A stretch of DNA of 64,000 bases from Nissolia schottii. Its lineage: Eukaryota > Streptophyta > Magnoliopsida > Fabales > Fabaceae. A model generated the notes under the pieces. The model worked only from the letters and a program-made list of their open reading frames with translations, was not told where the DNA came from and made no database searches. The position numbers were made by a program, and so were the translations under genes. Positions 23,924 to 34,160 of the stretch are shown one piece after another; positions within the stretch are counted from its first letter, which is position 1, and every line of letters starts with the position of its first letter. The DNA lies in assembly GCA_003254905.1 (NCBI GenBank), contig QANU01005526.1, forward strand, positions 251,887 to 315,886, read 5' to 3'.

Positions 23924-25771
23924 CTATTCTTCAACAGCATCTTTATTTTTCTTCTTCTTATGCTTCTTCTTCTCACTTCGATCAGCATCACTATCAGCTT
24001 TTCCGTTATCATCAGCATGTTTGTCCTTCTTCTTTTTCTTCTTCTCACTTCGATCAGCTTCACTATCACCTTTTCCGTCACCAACAGCATGTTTGTCCTT
24101 CTTTTTCTTCTTCTCAGACTTGTCCTCCTCTGGTGAAGTAGCTTCTGCCTTCTCTTTGTGTTTCTTTCTCTTCTCTTTTTCAGTTTTCTCCTCCTCCTTC
24201 AACGGTGCCACTTCATCATCCTCTTTATCCTTCTTCTTCTTTTTCTTCTTCTCCTTCTTCTCAACTTCAACATCCACAATCTCATCATTCACCTTCTTGA
24301 CCTTAACCTTCTCTTCCCTCTCAACCTTTTCAACTTCCTCAACTTTAGCCTTCTTAGCCAGAACAGCAGCAGGGCTACCACCGCCATCAACCATCTTCCT
24401 TTTCCGCCCCTCTCCATCATCCTCCCCTTTCTTCACCGAATCCGGCTCAGCCGAAGCAGCCATCCCAGCGATTAAACTATCCCCACCGGTTGGCAAAACC
24501 AGATTCCTCATCCACTCCTGCGGAGTCTTCTCATTGGGCTTCCCATGCTTATCAAGCTTCCCAGCTGCAATCAGCTTCTTCTTCATTGAAGCCCTCGGCC
24601 CCAGCCCCCATTTCCTCGGGTAAGTATCCCGGTCCATAACCACCCTCTTAATCTTCGCCACCACCCCGTGGTCACAAGTGGCCATCACCGCGGTAGTCAT
24701 CTCCGCGATCCCCAACGCGATCGCCTCCCCTTTAGTCGTCATAAGCACGACCTCCTCCCCGACCTCAATGTCATTCTCGAACCTCAACAGCCCCGGGATC
24801 ATCAGCTTCGCCCCATAGCAAATCGCGTTAACAGCTGAGTCCTTAACAACCAGCCTCTTGTAACTGGTAAGCAACACCTCCAAGGGCATAACAACCGTCC
24901 TCAAGTAACTCTCATCCCTATAATTATCATAAACCCACTGAGCATCCATAACATCATGCATAGTGACCATGTTATCCTTCTCCCCCATGATCCCAGACCT
25001 AACCCTCCTAAGCTCTTGCATATGGCCTCCAACACCAAGGACCAGCCCCAAATGCACACACATTGTCCTAACATAAGTCCCAGCCTCACAGGAAATCCAG
25101 AACACAACCAAGTGCCTATCGGCGTCATACTCAAGCAGCTTGCTCTCGTAAATGGTCCTAATCCTAAGCTGCCGCTTCACCGCGGAGATGAGAGGCGGCC
25201 GCTGGAACACCGCCCCCGTGAGGGCCTCGAGGGCGCGGGCGACCCTCGCGGTGTCGGGGACGGCCGAGTGGAGGCGGGCGACGCAGACGTACTCCTTACC
25301 TGCACCCTGCTGGGACTTGACGAGGCGGGTGGCGCGGTCGATGCAGACGATGAGGTTGCCGGTGACCTTGGGGTCGAGGGTGCCGGAGTGGCCGGTTTTC
25401 TCGACGCGGAGGATGCGCTTGATCCAGGCGACGACCTCGTGGGAGGAAGGGTTGGCCGGCTTGTCGAGGTTGAGGACGCCGTACTTGAGGTAGTCGGCGA
25501 GGGGGCGCTTGAGAGGGGAGTAGCCGGAGGGGATTGGGGTGTAGTGCCCGGTTCGGACGTTGAGGCGGTCGTAGTTCTTCAGGAGGATGGGCCACTGGGA
25601 GGTGTCCAGGGTTGGGGTGAAGCTCTGCGGCTTGATCATGAAATCGCCCTTGGTGGCGGCGGAGTCGTCGTCCTGAGTTGGCGGCGGGTCGGTGGCAGCG
25701 CTGGAATCGACTCCGCTGTGTTTCTTGTTCTTCTTCTTCATCTTCTTGTCTGAGATTGGGGAATCGGCCAT
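23924..25771 (-). CDS. CBF5: Dyskerin homologue, H/ACA snoRNP pseudouridine synthase (CBF5/NAP57)
   Basis: Catalytic subunit of H/ACA ribonucleoproteins, which pseudouridylate rRNA and snRNA in the nucleolus and help process rRNA; it also binds telomerase RNA. A single exon of 615 aa starts at ATG 25771 ([10 protein letters not shown]); 46 more in-frame codons lie upstream but fall in the expected leader and look unlike the family. The dyskerin-like N-terminal segment and TruB domain run from about residue 45, with [12 protein letters not shown] at 127-138 and catalytic Asp133. Later TruB motifs include [10 protein letters not shown] and CEAGTYVRT. The PUA domain spans about 300-380. The Lys/Glu tail from about 480 includes two near-copies of a [11 protein letters not shown]...DADR block, a nucleolar-localisation type tail. 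The usual plant protein is nearer 565 aa, so the tail is somewhat long. Codons in the N-terminal half are markedly GC-rich compared with the flanks. Arabidopsis CBF5 is also intronless. Confidence 0.95.
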   Translation of the reverse strand: MADSPISDKKMKKKNKKHSGVDSSAATDPPPTQDDDSAATKGDFMIKPQSFTPTLDTSQWPILLKNYDRLNVRTGHYTPIPSGYSPLKRPLADYLKYGVLNLDKPANPSSHEVVAWIKRILRVEKTGHSGTLDPKVTGNLIVCIDRATRLVKSQQGAGKEYVCVARLHSAVPDTARVARALEALTGAVFQRPPLISAVKRQLRIRTIYESKLLEYDADRHLVVFWISCEAGTYVRTMCVHLGLVLGVGGHMQELRRVRSGIMGEKDNMVTMHDVMDAQWVYDNYRDESYLRTVVMPLEVLLTSYKRLVVKDSAVNAICYGAKLMIPGLLRFENDIEVGEEVVLMTTKGEAIALGIAEMTTAVMATCDHGVVAKIKRVVMDRDTYPRKWGLGPRASMKKKLIAAGKLDKHGKPNEKTPQEWMRNLVLPTGGDSLIAGMAASAEPDSVKKGEDDGEGRKRKMVDGGGSPAAVLAKKAKVEEVEKVEREEKVKVKKVNDEIVDVEVEKKEKKKKKKKDKEDDEVAPLKEEEKTEKEKRKKHKEKAEATSPEEDKSEKKKKKDKHAVGDGKGDSEADRSEKKKKKKDKHADDNGKADSDADRSEKKKHKKKKNKDAVEE

Positions 25772-25811
25772 GGGTATGCGAATGAAGGGGGCGGATGAGT
25801 GAGTGAGTGAG

Positions 25812-25956
25812 TAGGGTTTGGGAATATTGTGATGGGGAAGAAGGGGTTTTGTAGGGTTTTTGGAAATGGGGAAGATGGTCCAAAGGGCTTCGGATTCATT
25901 TGGAACCAATGAAAGCCCAAACTAGGGAAGGTTTGTTACTGTTGTTGCGTTGGGCT
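25812..25956 (-). promoter_or_regulatory. Telo-box and site II motifs of the CBF5 promoter
   Basis: In the gene's orientation AAACCCTA telo-box cores occur twice (25812-25819 and 25852-25859), 40 bp apart, just upstream of the start codon. Site II elements (TGGGCT in either orientation) sit at 25914-25919 and 25951-25956. This pairing is established for plant ribosomal-protein and ribosome-biogenesis genes and fits expression in dividing cells. Function here is inferred. Confidence 0.65.
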
Positions 25957-25959
25957 CAG

Positions 25960-26815
25960 TTACAATTACATATCAAAATATGGTCGTAAGTGAGTTTTTT
26001 AAAGATGATGTGGCAGATGGAAGTTAAGGAAACTTTAACTTGGTCAAATATGATCAAACTAAGATTTAATTGTTGTCAAACATGGTCAAATTGGTTTGAC
26101 CAAGATTTAAACTCGATTTGAGCATGTTTGACTAATTTGACGATGGTTAAAGCTTAATTTAACACCTAATTACAATGTGTCCACCTAATTTTTGTATGTC
26201 AGGTCATCTTTTAACTGTCTAACTTAACATTAGGAATTAAAACAAAAAAAAATTATTAAAGACTCAAATAAAAAAAAATTAATAAGATGCAAAAACAAAA
26301 TTTGTAATTTATTAGGAGACAAAACCTTGTTTTTATTCTCACTAAATCAACCACACCCTAGCCTCCTTTGTCAAACCTCCCTTTTTATTTTGCATTTTTT
26401 TTTGCGATACATAATATTATGCCTCGTGGAGGCTAGCTTTGTTTTTGGTTTTTGTTGTTTCTTTCTCTAGGCTTAGCCCCTCTGTCGACAAAAAAAAAAC
26501 CTATATTTCTTGGTTTTTATTCTTCTAAATTTGTCTTTTTGTTTTAGAAAAATAAAAAACATTCCTAAGAATGTTATTGTCAACTAAACTAAACACATGA
26601 TTGATTCATTCTCAAAATATTTAGCAAGATTTTTAAGAATTCAATTTGTGAACTAAACACGTTTAAGAGTAATTCATAAGAAAATTATTCCTGTTGACAG
26701 ATTCTGCAGATCAAACACGCCCTTAATAAATCCTTTTTCATTATATGTAATTTAATGGTAATACACTATAAATACTACATATATAATAGCCTTTTGATTT
26801 CACCGAAAGTCTAAG
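25960..26815. other. Intergenic, possible LINE tail
   Basis: No gene seen. A repeated GGTCAAA/TTTGACCA theme runs through 26035-26160. A GTTTTTGTTGTTTC-type stretch ending in an A run near 26490-26500 resembles plant L1 3' ends such as that near 62720, but is too short to assign. Confidence 0.45.
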
Positions 26816-26817
26816 AG

Positions 26818-27262
26818 CATGTTTGGGAATCAAAGAAACCGCGGTTGTTCTCTTAAAAAGTAGTTTTCAAAATAAGCATGATGTTTAGGTGATTGTTCTA
26901 GAATAGATTATAATCTCTTTTCTATAAATTAAGCTATTTTTGGGAGAAATAAGCTAAAGCTCTTTTTTAGCATTATTTCTCAAAAGTCTTTTGCATAGTA
27001 CATATAATATTATGTTTTTACTAAAATGACCCTAACTGTTAAATATTATATAATATAAATAATTATTTTATACTCTTTTTAATAATTTTATTTTTAAAAA
27101 ATGTTTTTTTATACAATTCAAACAAAACAGATTATCTTAAAACCACTTTTTAGCTAAAGCATTCAAACATAAATTAATTCTCACATAATCAATTAGGCAA
27201 AAAAGCGATTGTTATAATAAGCGATTATTAAAATAAGTTTAATTTTAAAACTTTCCCAATCA
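26818..27262. mobile_element. hAT-like MITE remnant
   Basis: The left end GTTTGGGAATC and the right end TTTCCCAATCAC are inverted, and the interior is AT-rich with blocks like AAGCTATTTTTGGGAGAAATAAG that have partial complements near the right end. This layout is common in plant hAT-type MITEs. No clean 8-bp target duplication was found and the ends are approximate. Confidence 0.4.
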
Positions 27263-27267
27263 CAATA

Positions 27268-28345
27268 TAATATGGCTCAAGTGTGATTCTTCATTATATA
27301 TGGTGGATAAAATTGATGAAACGTAGTGTTATACTTGGGAAGAATTTTTAGCTAAAAAAGCAAAAGCTATGCAATAAAACATTTTTACTTCTAGTTTTAT
27401 ACTAAAATGATTCTTTTCTCAATAATAATAACAACCAAGTCTTGTCATTCTAGCATTTTTTTCTGTCTTAATCGAGCCATTAACATTTAGACCTTATTAC
27501 TAAGAATTTGATTAACCCAATTTGTACCAACTAAACGTCCTCTAATATATAATAAGAGATCAATGCTCACCATCACCTTGACCAACTCCACGATGATGTC
27601 TTCTTAATATAGATTATGTTCGCAAGTAATTCGTATAGGGTACGAGGTTACTTGAACGGGTGAGGAAGGCACCTTGACGGAAGCTCAAAGGTTGGGGGCG
27701 AAAGCTCCGAGCGAGTTCAAAGGTCTGGACGAGGGCTCTGAGCGAGTACGGAGGCTCGGACGAAAGCTCCAAGCTGGTTCCTTTCGGAGAGAGTGCGGTG
27801 GCGGGGTGTACCTGCAAAGACACTCCGATGCTCAAGTAAGCACCAAGATTAGGAGAATTCTCTAAGAGGGGAATGAGATGTCCCTGTGACCTGAAGAGGT
27901 TGTGTGCTTTTATAGATGAGCTTAGAATGCAAAGATAGAGATAAAGCGAGGGGAGTTTGCCGATCCGCTCCCCGACTTATCTTTTCCCGCTTATCCAGGA
28001 GTTGGTTGTGGATTGGGCAGGAGATGTCGCTGCTACCTCCTCTTAGCCTTGTTGGGCCGAACGGGGTTCGGAGCTTTTGGGCTTGCGACCTTCTCCTCCT
28101 CTAAGCGCCATGAGACTCCCTCTCTTTGGGCCGGTCTAACCAGGTGGGGAAAGCCTCTTCTACTCCTTGGTGGGTTGGGCCCTTTGGGTCTTTTAGAGAA
28201 TGTGAGCTCCTCTCCCTCTTAGAGGGTTAAAGCTCTCTGACCTTGGTCTTTAGCCCGTAACAGATTAGAATATCATACCTTTATTAATTAAAGAGATTTT
28301 TTTCTGAAGGTGAAATTAGTCATTCATAATCGTGTTAGAAAACTG
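27268..28345 (+). repeat. Duplicated segment, copy B, split by a solo LTR
   Basis: 27268-27440 matches 6080-6290. The following 28306-28345 block (AAGGTGAAATTAGTCATTC and CGTGTTAGAAAA) matches 6377-6425. Between them copy B carries extra DNA, mostly the solo LTR at 27617-28262. Copy A is next to CDC6, copy B next to the CBF5 promoter. Confidence 0.65.
27617..28262 (+). mobile_element. Solo LTR, 646 bp, with perfect 5-bp target duplication
   Basis: The element starts TGTTCGCAAG and ends CCCGTAACA, so it has TG...CA ends with TGTT/AACA inverted tips. GATTA flanks it exactly on both sides (27612-27616 and 28263-28267). It is much richer in GC than its surroundings and has no coding capacity; short frames on both strands are spurious. 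TTTTATAGATGAG at 27909-27921 could be its promoter. A single LTR with an intact target duplication indicates recombination between the two LTRs of a complete element. Orientation is undetermined beyond the possible TATA. Confidence 0.85.
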
Positions 28346-28349
28346 TTAG

Positions 28350-28985
28350 ATAGCAAGAACATTGAATGTAAGACAATTGTTGAACGAGTGGCAAGCCAAA
28401 GCAGTAATGAATTATAATCTGCAGGTAATTCATATAGCATATTGGGCTTATACCAAAAAGATAGCATAATGGTGCCACGGTATTATAAATATAAATAATA
28501 TTATATTGGGCTATAGCCTAACTTCACGTTAACAAATCATCCAGTTAATGCTCACGCATCTCAGCCCAAGTTCCGTGAAATCATTTTTTTCTTTCCTTAT
28601 TTTAATATGAAGTACTTTTAAGTTCACTTTCATTCGAGCACTGTATTTCGTGACAGCAAATAATTGCAATATAGTGTCAGCAATACATAACAATTAAACA
28701 CTTAATTAAATGATAGTGGATATTCAAGATCGAAAAACATGCCTCAACCTTCACAGTTCCCAAAAACATACACCATGCAACCAAAACATACAAAAAAACA
28801 TCTATGAACGACAAACACCACAAATCCTACAAAAGATCCAAGCCCAGAGGGACCAAAACAAAACAAACCTCAACCCACTCATAGCTACCTAGAGCATCAA
28901 TTAGAAACCGATTCTCAAACGGATGGGGATGAAGTGGACAACTCCAAAACAACCTCCACCAAATATCACTCAAATAGTACAAGAC
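28350..28985. other. Intergenic, no gene recognised
   Basis: Sequence is AT-rich to about 28700, then A/C-rich. A 60-codon frame at 28710 is Lys/Gln/Asn-rich and not supported. Confidence 0.55.
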
Positions 28986-28989
28986 CAAG

Positions 28990-29990
28990 CAACAAAGATA
29001 AGCTAGTTGGAGGGAACCTTAGAACAGCTACGCCAAGCAGAGGAAAAGTGCTGACAATGCACTGAGGTTCACAGAAGCGCAAAGCGACGACGCGAGGAGT
29101 CAGAATATTGGTAGGCCTACATCCTCTGCCAAGTAGAAGAAAGAAATTGATGGCTTAATGGTTGTAACGTCGAGGAAATTGATGCCTACAGGGAGACTTT
29201 GCACGAATATCTTGATGATCCCTTCAATGTTGAGTGTTCCCAAATTGAAGACCTCTAATCGCAAGTTGTGTTCACGGGACTAACAAATGGCCTCCCTCAT
29301 GGAAGCCCTTTCTTGACAAAACCTCTCTAAGAGACCCACAATAAGTCTAATAGAGATTCAAGAGAGGGTGGAAGAGCACCTGTACCAAGAAGAAAGGATG
29401 AAAACAATAAAAGGGGACCTACAAAAGTACCTTAGGGAAGGCTGTAGCCACTCGTTTAGGAAGGGAAAAATCGTTCCCGCAGCCCAAGCAAATCCAGCAA
29501 CACCCTGGGATGGACATGAGTCTGTTATACGAATATCACAATTCATATGGACATGACACCAACGACTACATCAACTTAAGGGATGAAGTTGAAAAATGGG
29601 TACACAGTAGACATTTAGAAGATATATCCTAGCCAACAGGAAAAAAGCCATGGAAGAAAGGGACAGAGACCACCAGTGCGTGCCACAAGACAATAGGCGA
29701 CGAACAGAGGAGTAGGACGAACCTAACAAATGGGATGCCACCCCCCCAAAAATGGTGCTAAATGTCATTGCAGGTCGATTCGCGGGTGGCAAAATCATAG
29801 AACCAACTAGGAAGCATCATTTTGCACGAGGTGCTCCATGTGGTGACAAGAGGATCGAGAAAGGAAGAAAGTGTAAAACTATACCAAACATCACATTCAT
29901 TGCAGCTGAATTCCATGGAGTTTCCCCAACACATGATGATCCGATAGAATTTTTAGACGACAAAACTTTTTTTTTTATCAAGTTTTAACG
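28990..29990 (+). pseudogene. Ty3/gypsy gag-protease remnant
   Basis: Translated pieces recall the end of gag and the linker before the protease in plant Ty3/gypsy polyproteins: KKAMEERDRDHQ (29640s) and NVIAGRFAGGKIIEPTRKHH (from about 29761), then ITFIAAEFHGVSPTHDDPIE ending at 29949. Stops and frame changes separate them, and the protease active site is not reached. GC content is above the flanks. No LTRs were identified next to it. Confidence 0.7.
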
Positions 29991-30040
29991 CAGGTTTTCT
30001 TGTTTTTCGGATTAATGGTTTTTTAGGAAACTAATTTAGG

Positions 30041-30530
30041 AATATTTTTTTTAACACTTAAATATGTTTTGGTCCCTCACAAATTTTGGAGATTGGGTTT
30101 AGGTTCCTAAAAACTTTTTTTTATCCAAACATATTTGTTCTTATCCCTGTTAACTACTGATGTTATCAGACTATCTAGCTAGTCAACAGTGATATGTGAA
30201 CTTAATAAACTAATTCGGCTCATAATCAGGCCCATAAATTGCTATTTGATGTGAATTTGTTCTCAGATTATGACCCACACATAGATGACGGGTTAGATAA
30301 GTTTATTTTGCTCGCATGACATACTTAACGTAACATTTTGTTAGTCGCATCAACTGTTAACAGAATTTCACTAATAACAAGGATGAAAACTAAATAATTT
30401 ATAATATGTTAGAGACTAAAAGTAAATATTTATAATATATTTAGACTAAAATCTAAAAAAATATTTTTCGAGGCACCTAAATCTTAAAAATTTGTTAGAG
30501 AACTTAAAGATATTTAAACTTTTTTTAATA
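30041..30530. mobile_element. Foldback (MULE/MITE-like) element with long imperfect TIRs
   Basis: The left end, with ACTTAAATATGTTTTGGTCC, and the right end, with GGACT-type and GAACTTAAAGATATTTAAA, form inverted repeats of roughly 50-100 bp. It uses the 'ggtccct / agggact' vocabulary of the foldback elements at 34170 and 36861. T-runs at both junctions prevent a reliable target-duplication call. Confidence 0.5.
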
Positions 30531-32170
30531 AAAAGGACTAAATGACAATCCAAAATGCGGACAATTGATTTTTTAATGAATTTATGAACTTCAAAACCTA
30601 ACTAACATTAATGGTAAATCAATTCAAGAATGCTAAAAAACAACCAAATTAATTAGCTGCCTCAAGTTGGAAGAGTCGGCGATGGAGACTAAAATATAGG
30701 TCTCTCTAGCATCTAGAAAGAGACCAAAGCCCACACCAAGATATTTTCCCCTATTCATGTCATGTTTACCAAAATATCGTCCCACCCATGCATCAGAACA
30801 GAAGGGATTTTTCTTCACAGTGGTTGAGAATAAGGCCTGCATGGCAAGGTACCTTTTTGGTCATTAGATTGAATCGTTGAAGATATGTTTAGAACAAATA
30901 TAAACAATAGCCATAATTGAGTGAGAGAATGGGAGAGAGAGATTAATGGGGAGTGCTCCATCAGAGGCTTTCGGTTTTTTGGTATTAGATGATGAGGAGG
31001 AGATAAGGAGATTGAGGGTATAATTTGCTAGGGAGTCGCATATTATTGTCCCTTTGTTATATACGTTAATTATTGTCCCTTTGTCTGTATATTATGTCAA
31101 CACCATGTGAATTTGTGTACTTGTAATATATCAACCCTATTCTCAATTTGCTCAACGTTTTCCTTATGCTGTGTTTGGACATACTATTGCATGATTATGT
31201 TTACGTACAATCGCTTCTGGAGGAACCCTTTCCCATCTCTTCCAATTTTGGAGCATATGAGATTTTTGTATTGATATAAATTTAATTAATTAATGTCACG
31301 TATGTATAGGTGTTCAATAATATAGAATTGAGAGGCCGGAAAAATTCAAATCCTAACTCACACGAATGAGTATATGTTATGAAAGGTTGTTCTTTGGGAA
31401 TCTTGATATTGGTAAAGATAATACCTTTTATAAATTAGTGGTTGACATTTAACAACAAATAAAGCTACTAATGTTTTTTATGAATTTATTTTGAAAGAAA
31501 AAATAGAATATATGACTCAATATCAGTCACTAATATTAATATTTTTGGCTCATATAAAAATTCTTTAATTAAAAAATTATTGATTATATTATTAACTATT
31601 TATTTGCTAGTCAAGTTTTTTCTGGAGGCTAACATATATAGTAACGGTAAGAATTATCTAATTTTAAATGGGTGGCGGAAACCAATTGTGACCTTTTATT
31701 TTTAGAAAAACAGATTGACTCTTGATCCAGATAAGATGCTTTTGAGCTCGGTATTATGATATAATGGTGGCCTGAACATTGTAATTGATTCGTGTGGATA
31801 ACAGGTAGGCCTTAACCTATAGGCCTATGATGGGAGGGTAACTAGGGTTTCTAATTATATATTTATGTGTGACTAGGTCTCCTCTGTACTCATTGGTACA
31901 CATGACCACCACAACTTGGCCCATTGAGAGCTGTGAGAGGAGTGTGTGAGTTACAGAAGAAGCTCTAACCATAGATGCTTGCAGGTTCTAGTTCGATTCT
32001 CTAACTATAGTGTATCATGAATCCTATTCACACGGTAATCATCTCATCATTCTTTAAGTGTTCTAATGTCATATAATTGTTCATAAGTTTTTGCTTGTAG
32101 TAACATGATAGCCGATGATTGAGTGACTATAAATAAAATCAAGACCAAGGATTAATGACATATACATAAA
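30531..32170. other. Intergenic, no gene recognised
   Basis: A minus-strand 69-codon frame at 30633-30842 has protein-like composition but no motif I know. 31730-32030, with GTTCTAGTTCGATTC and a GTGTATCATGAATCC end, has the feel of a Ty1/copia LTR end. No TG...CA unit with a target duplication was found. Confidence 0.45.
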
Positions 32171-32179
32171 ACAAAAATG

Positions 32180-33073
32180 CTCCATGTACACCCCAAAATG
32201 ATACACCCGTACATACACCCCTCTTTTATACAGTTTTATACGTAATTAATGATGATTATACGTAAAACGTATAATTATACACAACGCGCGCGCCAACCCC
32301 GAACCCCGTTCTTGTCATCGTTTTCACTTATCATCTTCAACCTCTCATCCTTATTCTGTTACGTTCATCGTCGTCGTCGTCATCGTCATCCTCGTCATTC
32401 TTTCATCCTCTCGTCCTCTCATCATCATCGTCCTTCTCATCCTCCTCATCTTCATCCTCTTATCATGTCAAATTTGATTAAAATGGAATTAAGATGATTA
32501 AATGCTGGTTTTCTTTTTAAAATAGATGAAATCTATCTTTAACAATGGTGATAAGGGTCTATGTTGCAGAATATGAAATCTGAGTAGAGTGCACAACGTA
32601 ATATTGCAGATTATGATATCAGATTTTTAGTGCACAAACATTTTATGATGATGTGCACAAACATTTTCTGAACCTGTGCACAAACATTTAACACTGGTTT
32701 ACAGCACTGTGATTTTATTCAAACATATTAGATTTTAGTGCAGAATCTGATATATGTGATTTTAGTGTAGAGAGCACAAAGTACTCGCAGGAACAGATTA
32801 GAGAAAGTGAAGAAGGCTGAAATCACAGAGAATGGAGAGAAAGGGGAAGACGAGGAGAAACAGAGTGAATAAAGAGAGTGAAGAGATGGAAGAACATGAA
32901 GGGGTTTCTCTGAATACGAAAGGAAGTCGAAGTGGAAGCGAGAAGCGTGGCGTCACGCGCGTTTTGATGTGTGTGGGAGAGAGAGTGGTCGAGCGGTTAT
33001 TTTGAGGGACCCACCGTATTATAATACAAGTGTATGTATGGTGTATCATTATTGGGTGTACATGTAGCATCAC
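32180..33073. mobile_element. Non-autonomous TIR DNA element with CATGTACACC ends
   Basis: The left end reads ATGCTCCATGTACACCCC followed by ATGATACACCCGTACATACA. The right end read on the other strand gives ATGCTACATGTACACCC and ATGATACACCATACATACA, so TIRs of about 50 bp with a few mismatches. The interior holds a pyrimidine-rich TCATCCTC stretch, three units of GTGCACAAACATTT (32632-32700) and purine-rich DNA. There is no transposase. Relatives lie at 20170-20275 and probably at 16410 and 62996. Target duplication not resolved. Confidence 0.7.
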
Positions 33074-33146
33074 TGTACATAAAAATAGCATTGCGGTGTG
33101 TCGTGATTATTACTAACTGAGGGAGGGATTATTTTTATTTAAATCA

Positions 33147-33972
33147 AGGTTGTTTTGATACGCTTGATAGTATACAACCTTATTTGTATAAGGTTTGATT
33201 GTATAATATGACGTCATTTTAATTTTATGCAACGTTTGGTATATGTCATTGTATAAGATGTTGTAAAATACATAAGATAATATTATCATTTAATTATAAC
33301 AAACAATTATAATCAAAAGTATACATTTTTTATTAAATAAAAAATAAATAAATATTATTATTTAAATCATTTATACTTTTTAAGTATTATTATTTTAAGT
33401 ATTTCTTATTTTTGATATATAAATTTATATTTAGTTTATACTAAATTATCATTTATTTATATTTTAATAAATATTTATCATTATAATAAAATATAAAAAT
33501 AAAAATACATGATAAGTTATTTATTATATAATTTAATATTCCTATAATTAATTCCATTTGAATTATTTAAAATTTATACTATATAAAATATAATTTATAT
33601 TATATTTTATTATATATATTTTGAACAATAATTTATTATTTTAATTATTATTTAATATTTATTATTATTCTATATATTATTAAAATTATTAATACTTTAA
33701 TAATTATTTATTTATATAATTAATTAGTTATTTATCGTCATTTTTATAAATATAAATTGAGAGAGTAGAGCAAAAATTTTATACATCAAAGTTTTAAGTA
33801 TAATCATTCATTCATAGGCTTGATAAAGTTATACGTCATTTTGGCATATAAGAGTTTATTAACGTTTAAGTTAATACAATAGGTTGTTTACACCAAACAA
33901 TAGATAAAACCATCATGTATTGTATTAGTTTATACTATCCATTCTAATACATGATACCAAACAGATCCTTAG
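33147..33972. mobile_element. hAT-like MITE, very AT-rich interior
   Basis: The left side has AAGGTTGTTTTGATAC and the right side, read on the other strand, AAGGATCTGTTTGGTATC. Internal blocks such as GGTTTGATTGTATAATATGACGTC (left) are mirrored by TTATACGTCATTTTGGC (right). 33290-33740 is almost purely A/T. No coding capacity and no clear target duplication. Confidence 0.45.
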
Positions 33973-34160
33973 AATCTTTATATGATTAAATTATTTTTCT
34001 CACAGTGAAATAGGTTTCTCTTGGTTCACTGTAGACAGAAATTTACTGAGCTACATCTTTATGTACAGTCATCTATTCATTTGCATTATTTTTCTATTGT
34101 TTGTGCATAATATTTTTGTGGCAATCGTTCGCAGATGTGTGAGTTCAATTCGTTGTGTTT

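Noticed and set aside
24956..25753. A 265-codon plus-strand open frame opposite the CBF5 gene, plus others at 24021-24623 and 25152-25493
   Set aside because: These are antisense shadows of the GC-rich, lysine-rich CBF5 coding sequence. Composition follows the complement of conserved codons and no domain is present.
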